NCBI RefSeq assembly: GCF_001411495.1
Contig: NZ_CP012981.1
Coordinates: 3,348,001 to 3,412,000 of the forward strand
Origin: Burkholderia cepacia ATCC 25416
GTDB taxonomy: Bacteria > Pseudomonadota > Gammaproteobacteria > Burkholderiales > Burkholderiaceae
Direction of reading: 5' to 3'
Length of the DNA: 64,000 nucleotides
Below the pieces are notes generated by a model that made no database searches, was not told where the DNA came from, and saw only the letters and a list, made by a program, of their open reading frames with translations. Positions 7,521 through 17,193 of the stretch are shown one piece after another. A program made the translations under genes and the position numbers. Positions within the stretch are counted from its first letter, which is position 1; every line of letters starts with the position of its first letter.

Positions 7521-8373
7521 AGCGCCCGAACTCCACCGAGAAAGTTTGCTTGCGCGGCAAGCCGTCCGCGAGCAGCGCGTCCTGCTCCTCTTCGATCGCC
7601 TGCAACAGCCAGCGGCCGAGCACTTCGCCGTCGCCCGTCGTGAGCTGCACGGGCTTCATCCTGCCGCCGATGGCACGCAGCCGGCTGATCTGCTTCGTAC
7701 CGGCCCCAAGCGACGGGAACACGACGCCCGACAGCGTGATCGTCTCGCCCCCTTCGCTGACCGGTTGCAGCGCCTCCTGGCGATTCAAGCGCTCCTGAGA
7801 CGCCACGCGATACCGCGTCGCTCGTCGCAACTTGTCGTGAGCAGCCGTCGACAGGTTGAAGTGGAATGCGTCGCCGGCATCCGTCGTCATCGACATCAGG
7901 TGCGGCGTGCTCGACGACGCACCGTCGATCAGACCCGACAGCATCGAGCCGACGCCCGTCGACTTGATCACGTCCATCACCGCCGAGTCCTTCAGACCCA
8001 CCGCCGCGTTGAACTGATTCCACGCCCCGCCCAATGCAGACTTGACGCTGTCGGCGGCAGCCCGCACAAGGGGGAAATTCGATCCGTCGACGGCTTTCAG
8101 AATCGAGCCGATCGAAGCCTGCGTCGCGTTGAAGCTACGCACGACAGCGCCGACCTGCGGAAACAGGTCCGACGCCACCGACAGCGCACTCGTCGCGCCT
8201 GTCAGCAGCTCGGCCGCGCTGCTCAGATTGCCGGTTGCGAGACGTTGCAGCATGTCGACCGTCGCCATGCTCGCCGCGCGGTTTCGATCGAATATGCGAA
8301 CCATCTGCCGCACGCGCTCCGTCGCGATCCCCGCCTGCGTTGCTGCTCCCGAGATCTGTCGAAACACATCCAT
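7495..8373 (-). CDS. U: Tail protein gpU-like with N-terminal extension
   Basis: 292 residues, about twice the size of P2 gpU. The C-terminal 130 residues carry the gpU-type domain (ITLSGVVFPSLGAG, LRAIGGRMKPVQLTTGDGEVLGRWLLQAIEEEQ, RKQTFSVEFGRYGED). The N-terminal half is helical, Ala/Ser rich and presumably a fused or extended part seen in other proteobacterial myoviruses. It lies between the tape measure gene and gene X. Confidence 0.82.
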   Translation of the reverse strand: MDVFRQISGAATQAGIATERVRQMVRIFDRNRAASMATVDMLQRLATGNLSSAAELLTGATSALSVASDLFPQVGAVVRSFNATQASIGSILKAVDGSNFPLVRAAADSVKSALGGAWNQFNAAVGLKDSAVMDVIKSTGVGSMLSGLIDGASSSTPHLMSMTTDAGDAFHFNLSTAAHDKLRRATRYRVASQERLNRQEALQPVSEGGETITLSGVVFPSLGAGTKQISRLRAIGGRMKPVQLTTGDGEVLGRWLLQAIEEEQDALLADGLPRKQTFSVEFGRYGEDFKNV

Positions 8374-8383
8374 AGCGCCTCCC

Positions 8384-10825
8384 TTACATATGCGGCGCGT
8401 CGAACATTGCCGTACGACTGTTCGCCTTGCGCTGCTGCTCCTCCATCATCCGCGTCAACTGCGGACTGACCTGTTGGAGAAACTTGTTAGCCATTTCGGT
8501 ATCGCTCGCCTCGATCTTCACGTTGAAGACCGGCGCGAACGTGTTCGTCTGATCGATACGCGGCCCGAACCGGGCATCTGCCGCCGGACTTTCCGCTGCC
8601 TTCGCTGCCTTGGCGACCGCCTCGGCATTCGCGGGCGTCTCGTCGGGCTTCTGGCCCAAGAACTTGCTCGCGATGGCGCTCAGTGCCTTGTCGCCTACAA
8701 ACGTCCCGAGTGCCCCGCCAAGCACACCGACGACAGCCGATCCGATCGGCCCGCCGAGCGCTCCGATCGTCGCCCCGACCTTCGCGCCGATCACGCCACC
8801 CGCGAGACTGCCGGCAATGCCAGCGAACCGTGTGGCCTTCCGATCGTTCGTATCGGTGCTCGACGCGACGGCGTATGCTTCGCGAGCCGCAAGGCCGAAC
8901 TTCAGGACGGTCCCCGCGACGGCCAGCTTTCCTGCCCACGGCGCAACCCGACCGAAGAGCGCACGTCCCGCGTTGACGACCCGCCCGATCCTCCCGAGCC
9001 GCCCCGCCCGAGCTGCCGCGCGACGCGCGGCGCGTCCTGCACGCCCACCGCCCATCAGATCGCCAAGCCCGCCACCATCGACGCCACCGCCGGGCATGTT
9101 CACGACAAACACGCGCTGGACGCCACCAGCGGCGCTCGCAGCCCCGCCGACTGCATCCAGTGCGCGCCCGACGACGCCACCCGCACCACCGGCACGCCCT
9201 GCAACCCCTCGACCACCACGCGCCAGCACCGTCCCGCGCGCGATATCGAACAAGCCACGACCGATGCCCCAAAGTGCCTTTGCTCCGCGCACCGCGAGCA
9301 CCGTGCCGGCGATGCCGACGACAGCGGCTGTCGCCTTCGGAGCGCTGTCTGCTGCGGACTGGATACCGCTCCCGGCACCCTTTGCCGCCTCGCCAACGCG
9401 ATCCGTAATCGGCCGTAGGGCGTCGCCAATGCTGCGCATCGCGTCGTCCCATCGCTGCCCGACCTCGCTCCAGATCTGTTTGGACGTCTCGCGACGTGCC
9501 TCCAGATCCTTCTGAATCTCGCCGCTCGCCTGCTGCGCGTTGCGCTTCAGGTTCGAATACAGCTCCGCGTTTTGCATGTATGCCGTCAGCGCCGCCTTGA
9601 CCTGCATGTCGTTGAACAGGTCGCCGGTCTTCATCGTCTCGGCGAACGCGGCCATTTGCGCCTGACGCTTGGCGGGGTCCATCTCCGAATTGAACTGCTT
9701 CGCCGCAGCTGCGAGCTGCTTCGCCTTGGCCGGATCGACACGCTCGATGTACGCGCGGGCGAGCACGAAAGACGCCTCCAGCGTCGACCAGCCCTTGCCG
9801 ATCGCCTCGCGCATCTTGGCCTGATAATCGACACCGGCCTTCGCGTAATTGCGTTCGGTCTCGCCCGAACCGATCTTCGAAAACCAGTTTTTCAGGTTGT
9901 TCGCCGCCTCGTCCGAACTGCCGGCGGTCTTCATCTGCACCTGGAGCATTGCCCCGAGCTGCGTCACCGAGTCCTGCCCCGTGATGCCGATCTTCTTCAT
10001 CTCGGCGAGTAGCACCGGGAACCAACGCGCCATGTCGACCGACTCGAACGACCCTTCTTTGCCGAGATACGCGATCGCTTCGAGCGCCTTCGACATCTGC
10101 TTCGGATCGACAATCTCCGCGTTCTGCTGCAGCGCTTGGATCATCTTCGCGGTTTCGACCGTCGTCGCGCCTTGGCCGATGGAGAACTTCGCGACCAGCG
10201 GCGCGAAGTTGAGCGCGCGATCCAGATCCATGCCGCCTGCGACCATCTGGTTGACGGCGTCCGCCAGCTCGTTGCGGCTGATACCGTTCGCCCCGGCGTC
10301 ACGCCTGATCCGCGTCGCCATCGCGGCCTCTTCCTGCGTGCGCGCGATACCCGCCTTAATCGCGATGTCGCGAATGATCGCCTGATAGTTCGCCGAGATC
10401 GTCGCCGGCACCGCGACCGCCGCCGTCAGCTTCACCGCGTCGCCGATCACGCCACGGCCGGCCTCTTGACCGGCTGCCAGCCGCTCGCGTCCGGCCACCT
10501 TCAGATCCAGTCCGCGAGCGGTTCGTCCGAGCTGCGCATACGCTCGATCGAGCCGACCGACCTCGATGCCGGCGTCTCGCAGCGATTTCAGATTGCTGTC
10601 GAGCTTGCGACGAATGCCATCCGCCGCGCTGTCGCCCGCCAAATGAAGGCGACGGAACTCGTCCTGCAGGCGCATCGTCTCGCCGATCTGGCGCTGCCAG
10701 AGCCGCGAGTCGTTCGCCCGCTTCTTCATCGCGTCGATCTTCGACGACGTGTCGGTGATCGCCTTGCCGAACGTCGCCGAGACAGCCCCGCCGATCACGA
10801 TGCCAAGTGCTAAGTCTTTCGCCAT
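8384..10825 (-). CDS. T: Tail tape measure protein
   Basis: 813 residues, the largest tail gene. The N-terminal 130 residues are coiled coil (SKIDAMKKRANDSRLWQRQIGE, LQDEFRRLHLAGDS). A TP901-like conserved block follows (FSIGQGATTVETAKMIQALQQNAE, GITGQDSVTQLGAMLQVQMK, NNLKNWFSKIGSGET). The C-terminal third has hydrophobic Gly/Ala-rich helices (AAVVGIAGTVLAVRGAKALWG, AGSLAGGVIGAKVGATIGALGG) typical of tape measures. It sets tail length and is chaperoned by the E/E' products encoded just upstream. Confidence 0.92.
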   Translation of the reverse strand: MAKDLALGIVIGGAVSATFGKAITDTSSKIDAMKKRANDSRLWQRQIGETMRLQDEFRRLHLAGDSAADGIRRKLDSNLKSLRDAGIEVGRLDRAYAQLGRTARGLDLKVAGRERLAAGQEAGRGVIGDAVKLTAAVAVPATISANYQAIIRDIAIKAGIARTQEEAAMATRIRRDAGANGISRNELADAVNQMVAGGMDLDRALNFAPLVAKFSIGQGATTVETAKMIQALQQNAEIVDPKQMSKALEAIAYLGKEGSFESVDMARWFPVLLAEMKKIGITGQDSVTQLGAMLQVQMKTAGSSDEAANNLKNWFSKIGSGETERNYAKAGVDYQAKMREAIGKGWSTLEASFVLARAYIERVDPAKAKQLAAAAKQFNSEMDPAKRQAQMAAFAETMKTGDLFNDMQVKAALTAYMQNAELYSNLKRNAQQASGEIQKDLEARRETSKQIWSEVGQRWDDAMRSIGDALRPITDRVGEAAKGAGSGIQSAADSAPKATAAVVGIAGTVLAVRGAKALWGIGRGLFDIARGTVLARGGRGVAGRAGGAGGVVGRALDAVGGAASAAGGVQRVFVVNMPGGGVDGGGLGDLMGGGRAGRAARRAAARAGRLGRIGRVVNAGRALFGRVAPWAGKLAVAGTVLKFGLAAREAYAVASSTDTNDRKATRFAGIAGSLAGGVIGAKVGATIGALGGPIGSAVVGVLGGALGTFVGDKALSAIASKFLGQKPDETPANAEAVAKAAKAAESPAADARFGPRIDQTNTFAPVFNVKIEASDTEMANKFLQQVSPQLTRMMEEQQRKANSRTAMFDAPHM

Positions 10826-10835
10826 CCCGGCCCCC

Positions 10836-11208
10836 TCAATCCGTCAGCCACCAGAGCATGTCGTCGACCGTCATCTCGTCAATCGATGTCGGCGACATGC
10901 CGTATTCACGCACCAGCCGATTTGCCAACGCCTTGAGCGTCTTTCTGTCCAGCTTGGCGTACGGATCGAAAGGAGTAGTACGCGTCCTGCACGCGCTCGT
11001 AATCGGCCATGTCCATCTCTTCGATGTCGTCCGGGCCGACATCTGCAAGCGTCGCGAACAGGATCAGCTCTTGCTGCTCGGCATCGTTCGGCGCGAGCTT
11101 CTGCGCACCACGCATGTCGCGCACCTTCGGCCGGCGCAGCGTGAAGCTGTCGCACTCGACGCCGTTGAGCTTGATCGGATAGTTGAGCTTGACCGTGACC
11201 TTTTCCAT
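10836..11208 (-). CDS. E': gpE+E' programmed-frameshift product
   Basis: A second frame runs to 10836 and ends YAKLDRKTLKALANRLVREY...MTVDDMLWWLTD, a typical E' C-terminus with no start codon or ribosome site of its own. Joining it to gpE needs a +1 (or -2) shift near 10966-10974. There the gpE frame reads TCC TTT CGA, and slipping one base gives TCC TTC GAT, so the fusion would read YYSFDPYAKL. Frameshifted tail chaperones are conserved in tailed phages. The exact shift site is inferred. Confidence 0.65.
10906..11208 (-). CDS. E: Tail assembly chaperone gpE
   Basis: 100 residues from ATG 11208 (MEKVTVKLNYPIKLNGVECD); the longer frame upstream crosses a terminator hairpin and is not used. 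The sequence fits P2-type gpE: TLRRPKVRDMRGAQ, and DIEEMDMADYERVQDAYYSF before the shift point. It coats the tape measure protein during tail assembly. It lies directly upstream of the tape measure gene and shares its 3' part with the frameshifted E'. Confidence 0.8.
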   Translation of the reverse strand: MEKVTVKLNYPIKLNGVECDSFTLRRPKVRDMRGAQKLAPNDAEQQELILFATLADVGPDDIEEMDMADYERVQDAYYSFRSVRQAGQKDAQGVGKSAGA

Positions 11209-11227
11209 TGCGGTTCCTGAAAAGAAA

Positions 11228-11250
11228 ATGGCGAGCCATCGGCTCGCCAT
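11228..11250 (-). terminator. Intrinsic terminator between FII and E
   Basis: ATGGCGAGCC / GGCTCGCCAT form a perfect 10-bp stem with a 3-base loop. Leftward, the stem is followed by TTTTCTTTTC over 11227-11218. A dispersed-motif copy (AAAGTAGCTTT, 11260-11270) lies 10 bases upstream of it on the transcribed strand. Confidence 0.75.
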
Positions 11251-11304
11251 TAATTAAACAAAGTAGCTTTGCTGTGTGTGCGTCGAATGACACCGACGTG
11301 GGAA

Positions 11305-11808
11305 CTACATGCCAAGACCCTTGCGGACCTCGGCGAGCTGATCAACACCGTTGATCACGCGCTTGGACGCGAAGACATCGATCTCGTGCACAATCGCACC
11401 GGCGATCTCCAGCTTGTAGTAGTCGCACGACACGGAGTATTTCGCCTCGTACTTGTCGCCCGGTTTCCAGTCGCCCGGATCGACTTCGTGCAGCATCCCA
11501 CGCAGATACACGGCGACGTTTTTCGTCTTACCGCTGCGATCCATGAACACCGCGCGAAATACACCGTTGAACGCGCCCTGATCGACCAGACCGAAGAAGC
11601 GCAGCACCTCGTATTCCATCGTCGACATCGAGAACGATGCATCGAGCGCTTCCATGCCTTGATCGACCTTGACCGTCGCGTCCATCCCGCCCGCGCGGAA
11701 GTCATCCGTCTTGATCTTCAGCTTCGGTGGCGTCATGCTCGTCGCGCGGCCAGCGTATCCGCGGCCGTCGATATGAGCGTTGCAGTTGTACAGAGTTTCC
11801 GGAATCAT
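11305..11808 (-). CDS. FII: Tail tube protein FII
   Basis: 167 residues of the P2 FII family: LYNCNAHIDGRGYAGRATSMTPPKLKIK at the start, AGGMDATVKVDQGMEALDASFSMS, RGMLHEVDPGDWKPGDKYEAKYSVSCDYYKLEIAG and a VINGVDQLAEVRKGLGM end. It forms the inner tube of the contractile tail. It lies 10 bases downstream of the sheath gene, as usual. Confidence 0.92.
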   Translation of the reverse strand: MIPETLYNCNAHIDGRGYAGRATSMTPPKLKIKTDDFRAGGMDATVKVDQGMEALDASFSMSTMEYEVLRFFGLVDQGAFNGVFRAVFMDRSGKTKNVAVYLRGMLHEVDPGDWKPGDKYEAKYSVSCDYYKLEIAGAIVHEIDVFASKRVINGVDQLAEVRKGLGM

Positions 11809-11818
11809 CGTTCCTCCC

Positions 11819-12988
11819 TTAGATCTGGTTATCCAGCACTTCGGTCAGCCACTGGTTCGTGACCTCGAAGCGGAAAATCGGGTTTTCGGCCGGCGGGACG
11901 TCCGTGAATCGGATGTTCCAGTACACCTTGCCGTCTTCGAGCTGGCTCGCCGTGTTCAGCAACGGGTCCGGATAGACCTCGAAGTTGATCACTGCACCCT
12001 GACGCTTCAGATCACGCATGAACGCGTGCAGCCCTTCTGTCACGTCGCTGACGTACGTCGCAGTAATGCCGCGATCGACCGCCCATTTGTGACCGGCCTG
12101 CACGGCATCCATGACGATGTCGAGCGTGCGCACGCGCGTGACAAACTTCCATTTCGGATCGGCCGACAGCGTACGGTTTCCCCAGAGGCGATACCCGCCG
12201 TCGCGAATAATCGTCGTGATGTTCGCGTTGTTGAGCAGGTTCGCCCGGCACGTCTCGTCGCCGTCGAGGTATTCGATCGGCCGGCCCGTGCCCGTGATCT
12301 CGACGATCTCCTTGTTCGACGGCGACGCCCAGAAGCCGATCTTCGCGTCGGTCTGACAGAACAGCCCTGCCGCGTACGTCGATGCGGGCAGCGAGATCTC
12401 GCCGTTCGTCGCGTTGTTCCATGCCTTCGCGCCGGGGTCGACCATGTACAGGCGCTTGCTGCCGAAGTTCTTCGCGTACGCGATCGCTGCCTCGTCGTCG
12501 ACGTTCGGGCCATCGATCACGGCCATCGCGCGCAGCTTGCCGGCGAGCGAGTCGGCAGCCGTCGCGACCGGCTGCTTGGACGTATGCCCAGGTGCGATCA
12601 GCAAACGCGGTTGTGCGTTGAAGCGCGACTTCGCGTCGAGCAGCGCCTGCATGCCCGTGCGTGCGCCCCCGGCCGACACACCACCGATGATCGCCGACGT
12701 GAGCTGCGCCGCGTCGGTCGCAGTCGGCACTCCGACCGCGACAACGATCGCGCTGCTCTGCGCGTAGATCGCGCGAGCTGCCCGCGCGATTGCGCTGTTC
12801 TCGCCGAACGCACGCACCGCCTCGCCGTAGCTCGTCAGTTGCACCGGGACGTTCGGCTGCGCCAGATCGGGACCGGGCGTGTACGTGTCGGTCATACCGA
12901 CCACCGACGACGACGGCACCGCAATCGTGCGCGGACCGCTGTCGACGATCGTCGTCGTGATGCCGTGAAAAAAGGAAGTCGCTGCCAT
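11819..12988 (-). CDS. FI: Contractile tail sheath protein FI
   Basis: 389 residues from ATG 12988, chosen for its GGAG site and the family start (MAATSFFHGITTTIVDSGPRTI). Sheath signatures include SSSVVGMTDTYTPGPD, SARAIYAQSSAIVVAVGVP, LLIAPGHTSKQPVA and the C-terminal EVYPDPLLNTASQLEDGKVYWNIRFTDVPPAENPI. It polymerises round the tube and contracts to drive injection. Confidence 0.93.
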   Translation of the reverse strand: MAATSFFHGITTTIVDSGPRTIAVPSSSVVGMTDTYTPGPDLAQPNVPVQLTSYGEAVRAFGENSAIARAARAIYAQSSAIVVAVGVPTATDAAQLTSAIIGGVSAGGARTGMQALLDAKSRFNAQPRLLIAPGHTSKQPVATAADSLAGKLRAMAVIDGPNVDDEAAIAYAKNFGSKRLYMVDPGAKAWNNATNGEISLPASTYAAGLFCQTDAKIGFWASPSNKEIVEITGTGRPIEYLDGDETCRANLLNNANITTIIRDGGYRLWGNRTLSADPKWKFVTRVRTLDIVMDAVQAGHKWAVDRGITATYVSDVTEGLHAFMRDLKRQGAVINFEVYPDPLLNTASQLEDGKVYWNIRFTDVPPAENPIFRFEVTNQWLTEVLDNQI

Positions 12989-13009
12989 GCGGATCTCCGG
13001 AAATAAGAA

Positions 13010-13031
13010 AAGCCGCTCATCGGAGCGGCTT
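13010..13031 (-). terminator. Intrinsic terminator upstream of the sheath gene
   Basis: AAGCCGCTC / GAGCGGCTT form a perfect 9-bp stem with a 4-base loop. Leftward it is followed by a T-rich stretch (TTTTCTTATTT). It separates the fibre genes from FI-FII. An exact dispersed-motif copy lies at 13069-13079. Confidence 0.72.
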
Positions 13032-13072
13032 GAAACGAAACGACGCCGGCAACACATGCGGCGTCGGCAAAG

Positions 13073-13852
13073 TTACTTTTTGACGGACGTATCGGACGCC
13101 TTCGGTTGCTCCGGCTCGGGGGCGGCGTCGGTTGTTGCCGCCACCTCCGCTCGACGCTGCATTTCCGCCTCGGCCGCAGCGCGATCCTCTTCGGCCTGCT
13201 TCTCAGCAGCCGCCCGCTGCGCAGCCTCCTCCGCTTCGCGCTTCGCTTTCGCTGCACGCTCGGCCTCAACCTTCGCGAGAATCGCGGCTGGATCAGGTTC
13301 GGCAGGCCACGCAATCCGCGCCGGGAACGTCGGTGACTCGACAACATTCACCAGCGCGACCTGATAATCGGCCCATGCGTCGAACATCGCCTCTTCGAGA
13401 TCCGACAGTCGCCCCGTCATCCGAGCATCCGCCTTGCCGCGATTCTGCTGACGAGCCTTTTCCAGCCGCGCGAAAAAGTCATTCATCGCTGACTCGCGCG
13501 CCCGGTCCGCGACGATCTTCTCGTCGACAACCCACGCCCCGTCCCGCCATACGTGCGTATCGGATGGGCGCGGCTCTTCAGTCAGGCCAGCGTCGTCCGG
13601 CGTCACACCGGCCACGGTAATTTCCGCCGCGAGACCGGACTCGGTTCGATAGAGGCGCACGCCGCGATAGTCGGGCAGCATTTCCCATTTTTCATCACGC
13701 CAGAACGGCCAGGTGCGCGGCGCACGTTCGGGCAGCGGTTCCAGCGTGCAGAACGCGGGAACCAGATAGCGGCTCGAATTCATCGGATCGACATCGGCAA
13801 GAAAGCTTACGATGTACTGCCCGGTCAAACTGTCGTATTGATTGCAAAGCAT
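13073..13852 (-). CDS. Tail fibre assembly-like protein with coiled-coil tail
   Basis: 259 residues, directly downstream of the fibre gene. The N-terminal 70 residues (ADVDPMNSSRYLVPAFCTLEPLPE, RTWPFWRDEKWEMLPDYRGV) resemble fibre-chaperone or fibre-adaptor proteins. The middle has a helical segment ending FDAWADYQVALVNVVESPTFPARIAWP. The last 70 residues are Ala/Glu/Arg-rich repeats (AERAAKAKREAEEAAQRAAAE) predicted to be a long coiled coil. Its stop codon lies within an exact dispersed-motif copy. Confidence 0.65.
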   Translation of the reverse strand: MLCNQYDSLTGQYIVSFLADVDPMNSSRYLVPAFCTLEPLPERAPRTWPFWRDEKWEMLPDYRGVRLYRTESGLAAEITVAGVTPDDAGLTEEPRPSDTHVWRDGAWVVDEKIVADRARESAMNDFFARLEKARQQNRGKADARMTGRLSDLEEAMFDAWADYQVALVNVVESPTFPARIAWPAEPDPAAILAKVEAERAAKAKREAEEAAQRAAAEKQAEEDRAAAEAEMQRRAEVAATTDAAPEPEQPKASDTSVKK

Positions 13853-15443
13853 GTTCTACCTCACGAATTAATATGCGCGGATCATGGCAAGCACTGCGAT
13901 GTTGCGCATGCGCGCTTCGGTGCCCCCGTCAGCGGCAACGCTGATTGCATGCGAGTGACCACCAACACCACCGATACCGACTGCGTGCGTATGCTGTCCA
14001 TTTCCGTCGATGCCGATAGGGATCGTTGCGCCATCCGTTCCCAAGTTGTTCGCACGACCGTTGTCCATGCCGTACCCGCGCCCGGTGCTCGTCGAATACG
14101 CACCGTTCGACCCGAGACCAAACCCGTGCGAGTGAGGCTGCTGCGTAACGTTGTGTCCGTGCCAGCCGGCCGCATCAGTCCAAGCGGTATGTGTGTGATC
14201 TCCAGCGGCACCAGACGAGGCGCCGTGCGAGTGGGAGCGGTTTTGGCTGTCCTGCCACGAACCGACACCGCGACCAGAATCAACACCCCGCCCACCGTCA
14301 GCACACCGGACACCTTCGCCGCGAAACTCGGGGATGCGGAACGTCGTCTCCCCGTCGCCGATCGAGAAGCACCCCCACCAACCAGCGGCCCAGTCCTTCT
14401 CCGTTGCGAGCGCACCGCTTGCCTGAGCGTACGCCCAGAGCTGCGGATAATCGGCTCGCTTGAGTAACGCTCCGTCCAGCTTCAGGCAACCCGCCCGCAC
14501 ACTGTTTCGCACCTCGAAAATGATCTGGCCGATCGACGCCGACGCGATCGCATCGACGACAAACGCCGTCGACGCGACACTTCCCGACTTATCTCCAGCG
14601 GCGGGCGTAGGCACCTGCACAGGTCGATCAAAGATCGTGCCCTTGTCGGCAGTGAATCGCGCGGTGACGATCCCGTTACACGTGACGCCGAAAGCGCCGT
14701 CACCGATGTGATACAGACCAGTATCCGGAGCACCGTCCTTGTCGAACGTCAACGACGGATTCTGCGGCGTGCCTTCCGAGAGGAAAATCCGAGCGCCGGC
14801 GGCAAGCCAGAGCGCCCCTTTAAGCGTCCCTCCGTTGTTCAGGTCGAGCGGCGTCAGATTGCCCGTGTGGTAAACCGGTTTGCCATCGATACAAAATGTC
14901 CGACTGCCGAAGAAATACTGAAACGAGCCTTTCGTTGCCGAATACCACCCGACGTTGTCGGCATTCGCGTAGAAATAGCCGTCAACCGCGCCAAAGCGAA
15001 GCCGGCCTTCGCCCCACGAAGGCTTCAACGTAAGGTCTCCACGCATTTCGACCGACCCGCCGATTGACGTTCCGCATCCCGTGTCATCAAGCCGCAAAAA
15101 GCCGCTTTCGAGATTCCACAAGATCGGCCGGAATTCATTCCACGGTCCAAGCGGATCGCCCTTCTTTGTCTGAAGCAGGTAGAAGTCCCGATCGTCATTG
15201 CGAAACATGACACCGTAGTTCGCCGACGTCGCTCGGTACTGGCCTCCAAGCGTGCCGTCGAGGTCCATCCCGCTAGAACGGACGCCATTTGCGAACGACG
15301 TCCGATACGCGACTTGAAAGCCATCGCGCGCGTTGTCGGCCGTCGTCCCTGGAGCAGCCCCCTGAAACGCCGGACACAGTCACCCACTTACAATAACGGG
15401 TAGGCATAGGACTGTGTTTTTGACTAACACTAGGCAGGAAGTG

Positions 15444-15809
15444 ATGGAAGTGTTGACGGGCCCGGAGCGTCGGCGGCGCTGGACGGCGGAGCAGAAGCTG
15501 GCGATGGTTCGCGAGAGTTTTGAGCCGGGGAAATCGGTTTCGATGGTCGCGCGCCAGCACGGCGTGAATCCGAACCAACTGTTCCACTGGCGCAAGCTGT
15601 ACCAGGATGGGAGCCTGTCAGCGGTCAAGGCCGGCGAGGAAGTAGTCCCGGCCTCGGAACTGGCCGATGCACTCAAGCAGATTCGTGAGTTGCAACGGAT
15701 GCTCGGCAAGAAGACCATGGAGAACGAGATTCTCCGCGAAGCAGTCGAGTACGGCCGGGCAAAAAAATGGATAGCGCACTCGCCCTCGCTGCCGGAGGAC
15801 GACCAGTGA
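15444..15809 (+). CDS. IS2-group OrfA (InsC-like)
   Basis: 121 residues from the ATG at 15444, aligned with the IS2 InsC start. It has an N-terminal helix-turn-helix ([39 protein letters not shown]) and a leucine-zipper-like region ([32 protein letters not shown]). Binding of the IS ends and repression of its own promoter are the known roles of IS2 OrfA. Near the 3' end is A7 (15761-15767), the slippery site for the -1 shift into orfB. Confidence 0.92.
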   Translation: MEVLTGPERRRRWTAEQKLAMVRESFEPGKSVSMVARQHGVNPNQLFHWRKLYQDGSLSAVKAGEEVVPASELADALKQIRELQRMLGKKTMENEILREAVEYGRAKKWIAHSPSLPEDDQ

Positions 15810-16654
15810 AACTGGTTTGTGAAGTTCTCGGCGTGTCGCGCTCGAACGTATCGGCACGACTGTCGCGTCCGGCGACGTGGCGCGATGGCCGTCAATCGAG
15901 GCAGAGTGACGACGCGGACGCGGTCGAGGAGATCCGCCGGGTCATTGGCGATTTGCCCAGCTATGGCTATCGCCGGGTTTGGGGCATCTTGCGCAACGAG
16001 CGCGTTGCGGTCGGACTGGCGCCGTTTAATGCCAAGCGAATCTATCGCGTCATGCGCACACATGGGCTGCTGATGCAGCGCCGACCGATTCCACCTCGGC
16101 CCCAACGTCGACACGACGGCAAGGTAGCCGTCGAGCGCAGCAATCAGCGATGGTGCTCGGACGGCTTCGAATTCTGCTGCGACAACGGCGAGCCGCTGCG
16201 CGTAACGTTCGCGCTGGATTGCTGTGACCGTGAGGCGATGAGCTGGGCGGCTACGACGGCAGGCCACAGCGGCGACATCGTGCGCGACGTGATGCTGGCT
16301 GCAGTGGAAAATCGGTTTGGCATCGAGCTGCATACGCCGTCCGAAATCGAGTGGCTGAGCGACAACGGTTCGGGCTACACAGCCGACGACACGCGTCGGT
16401 TCGCAGTGGCCATCGGCCTGAAGCCATTGACCACGCCGGTATGCAGCCCGCAAAGTAATGGGATGGCCGAGAGCTTCGTGAAGACGATGAAACGCGACTA
16501 CGTCGCCTTCATGCCGAAGCCGGACGCAGCGACTGCTGCACGCAATCTGGCCATCGCGTTCGAGCATTACAACGAGAAGCATCCCCATAGCGCGCTGAAA
16601 TACCGCTCGCCTCGCGAGTTCCGGCGCTCGATGGATTCAGCAACCTTAGTGTGA
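15767..16654 (+). CDS. IS2-group OrfB transposase (InsD-like, DDE)
   Basis: 295 residues with an rve integrase core. Visible are an HTH_21-type region ([16 protein letters not shown]), RWCSDGFEF with the first Asp, [19 protein letters not shown] with the second Asp, and [19 protein letters not shown] with the catalytic Glu. The end [19 protein letters not shown] is typical. The active transposase is expected to be the OrfAB fusion made by -1 frameshifting at the A7 tract; the ATG shown is formed by the last A of that tract. Confidence 0.93.
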   Translation: MDSALALAAGGRPVKLVCEVLGVSRSNVSARLSRPATWRDGRQSRQSDDADAVEEIRRVIGDLPSYGYRRVWGILRNERVAVGLAPFNAKRIYRVMRTHGLLMQRRPIPPRPQRRHDGKVAVERSNQRWCSDGFEFCCDNGEPLRVTFALDCCDREAMSWAATTAGHSGDIVRDVMLAAVENRFGIELHTPSEIEWLSDNGSGYTADDTRRFAVAIGLKPLTTPVCSPQSNGMAESFVKTMKRDYVAFMPKPDAATAARNLAIAFEHYNEKHPHSALKYRSPREFRRSMDSATLV

Positions 16655-17193
16655 GGCTGTGTCCGGTATTACAGGGTCAACTCCAGTCCCCAAAAGCACG
16701 CGCCCCTCGCGAGTGACACGCATCCGCTCGGCACCGCCCGCGATCAGAGCGAGCCAACCATTCGCGGCGGCCGGCCCAACAAGGCAGTTATCGCCCCGAA
16801 TCTCCAGGTGCGGAACGCCTTGTGCGCCGATCTGAAGGTATCCGTCGCTCGGCGAAAACATACCCGTGTCAGGATCGTTCTCAAACCCGAACCCAGCGTT
16901 GTTTGCGTTATTCGGCGTGATTGCGCCGACCTTCCCGCGAAGCACTCCCTTCAACGTGCCGCCCGTGTACGGCAGCTTGTCGTTTCCGAGTGCGTCGGTT
17001 CGCTTGCCGAGCGCTTCGACCTGCGCACTGACTTCGCCGACCCGCTTGTCGTTGCCATCCGCCCGGTCTTTGAGGTGCCGCGTCCGATTCGCAAGTTGCT
17101 TTGTCGGCACGTTGTCGATCCCATCAGGACCACCCTGTACGGGGTCCGACGTTTCGAACTGGTAGACCCCGTCCTCCCACTTACTTTCTTCCT

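Larger units (their letters stand above)
15350..16685 (+). mobile_element. IS3-family, IS2-group insertion sequence (1336 bp)
   Basis: Both ends begin TGGAG and carry imperfect inverted repeats that share CCGGACACAG. The element is flanked by direct GTCCC duplications (15345-15349 and 16686-16690), the 5-bp size expected for IS2. Inside are orfA and orfB in the usual -1 arrangement. Length and both proteins match IS2. Its GC-rich codon use resembles Burkholderia. Both reading frames look intact, so it may be mobile. Confidence 0.95.

Noticed and set aside
7541..7551. AAAGTTTGCTT as another copy of the dispersed motif
   Set aside because: It has an extra central base, so the half-sites are mis-spaced. 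Half-site matches at 17167-17177 and 20429-20441 were left out for similar reasons.
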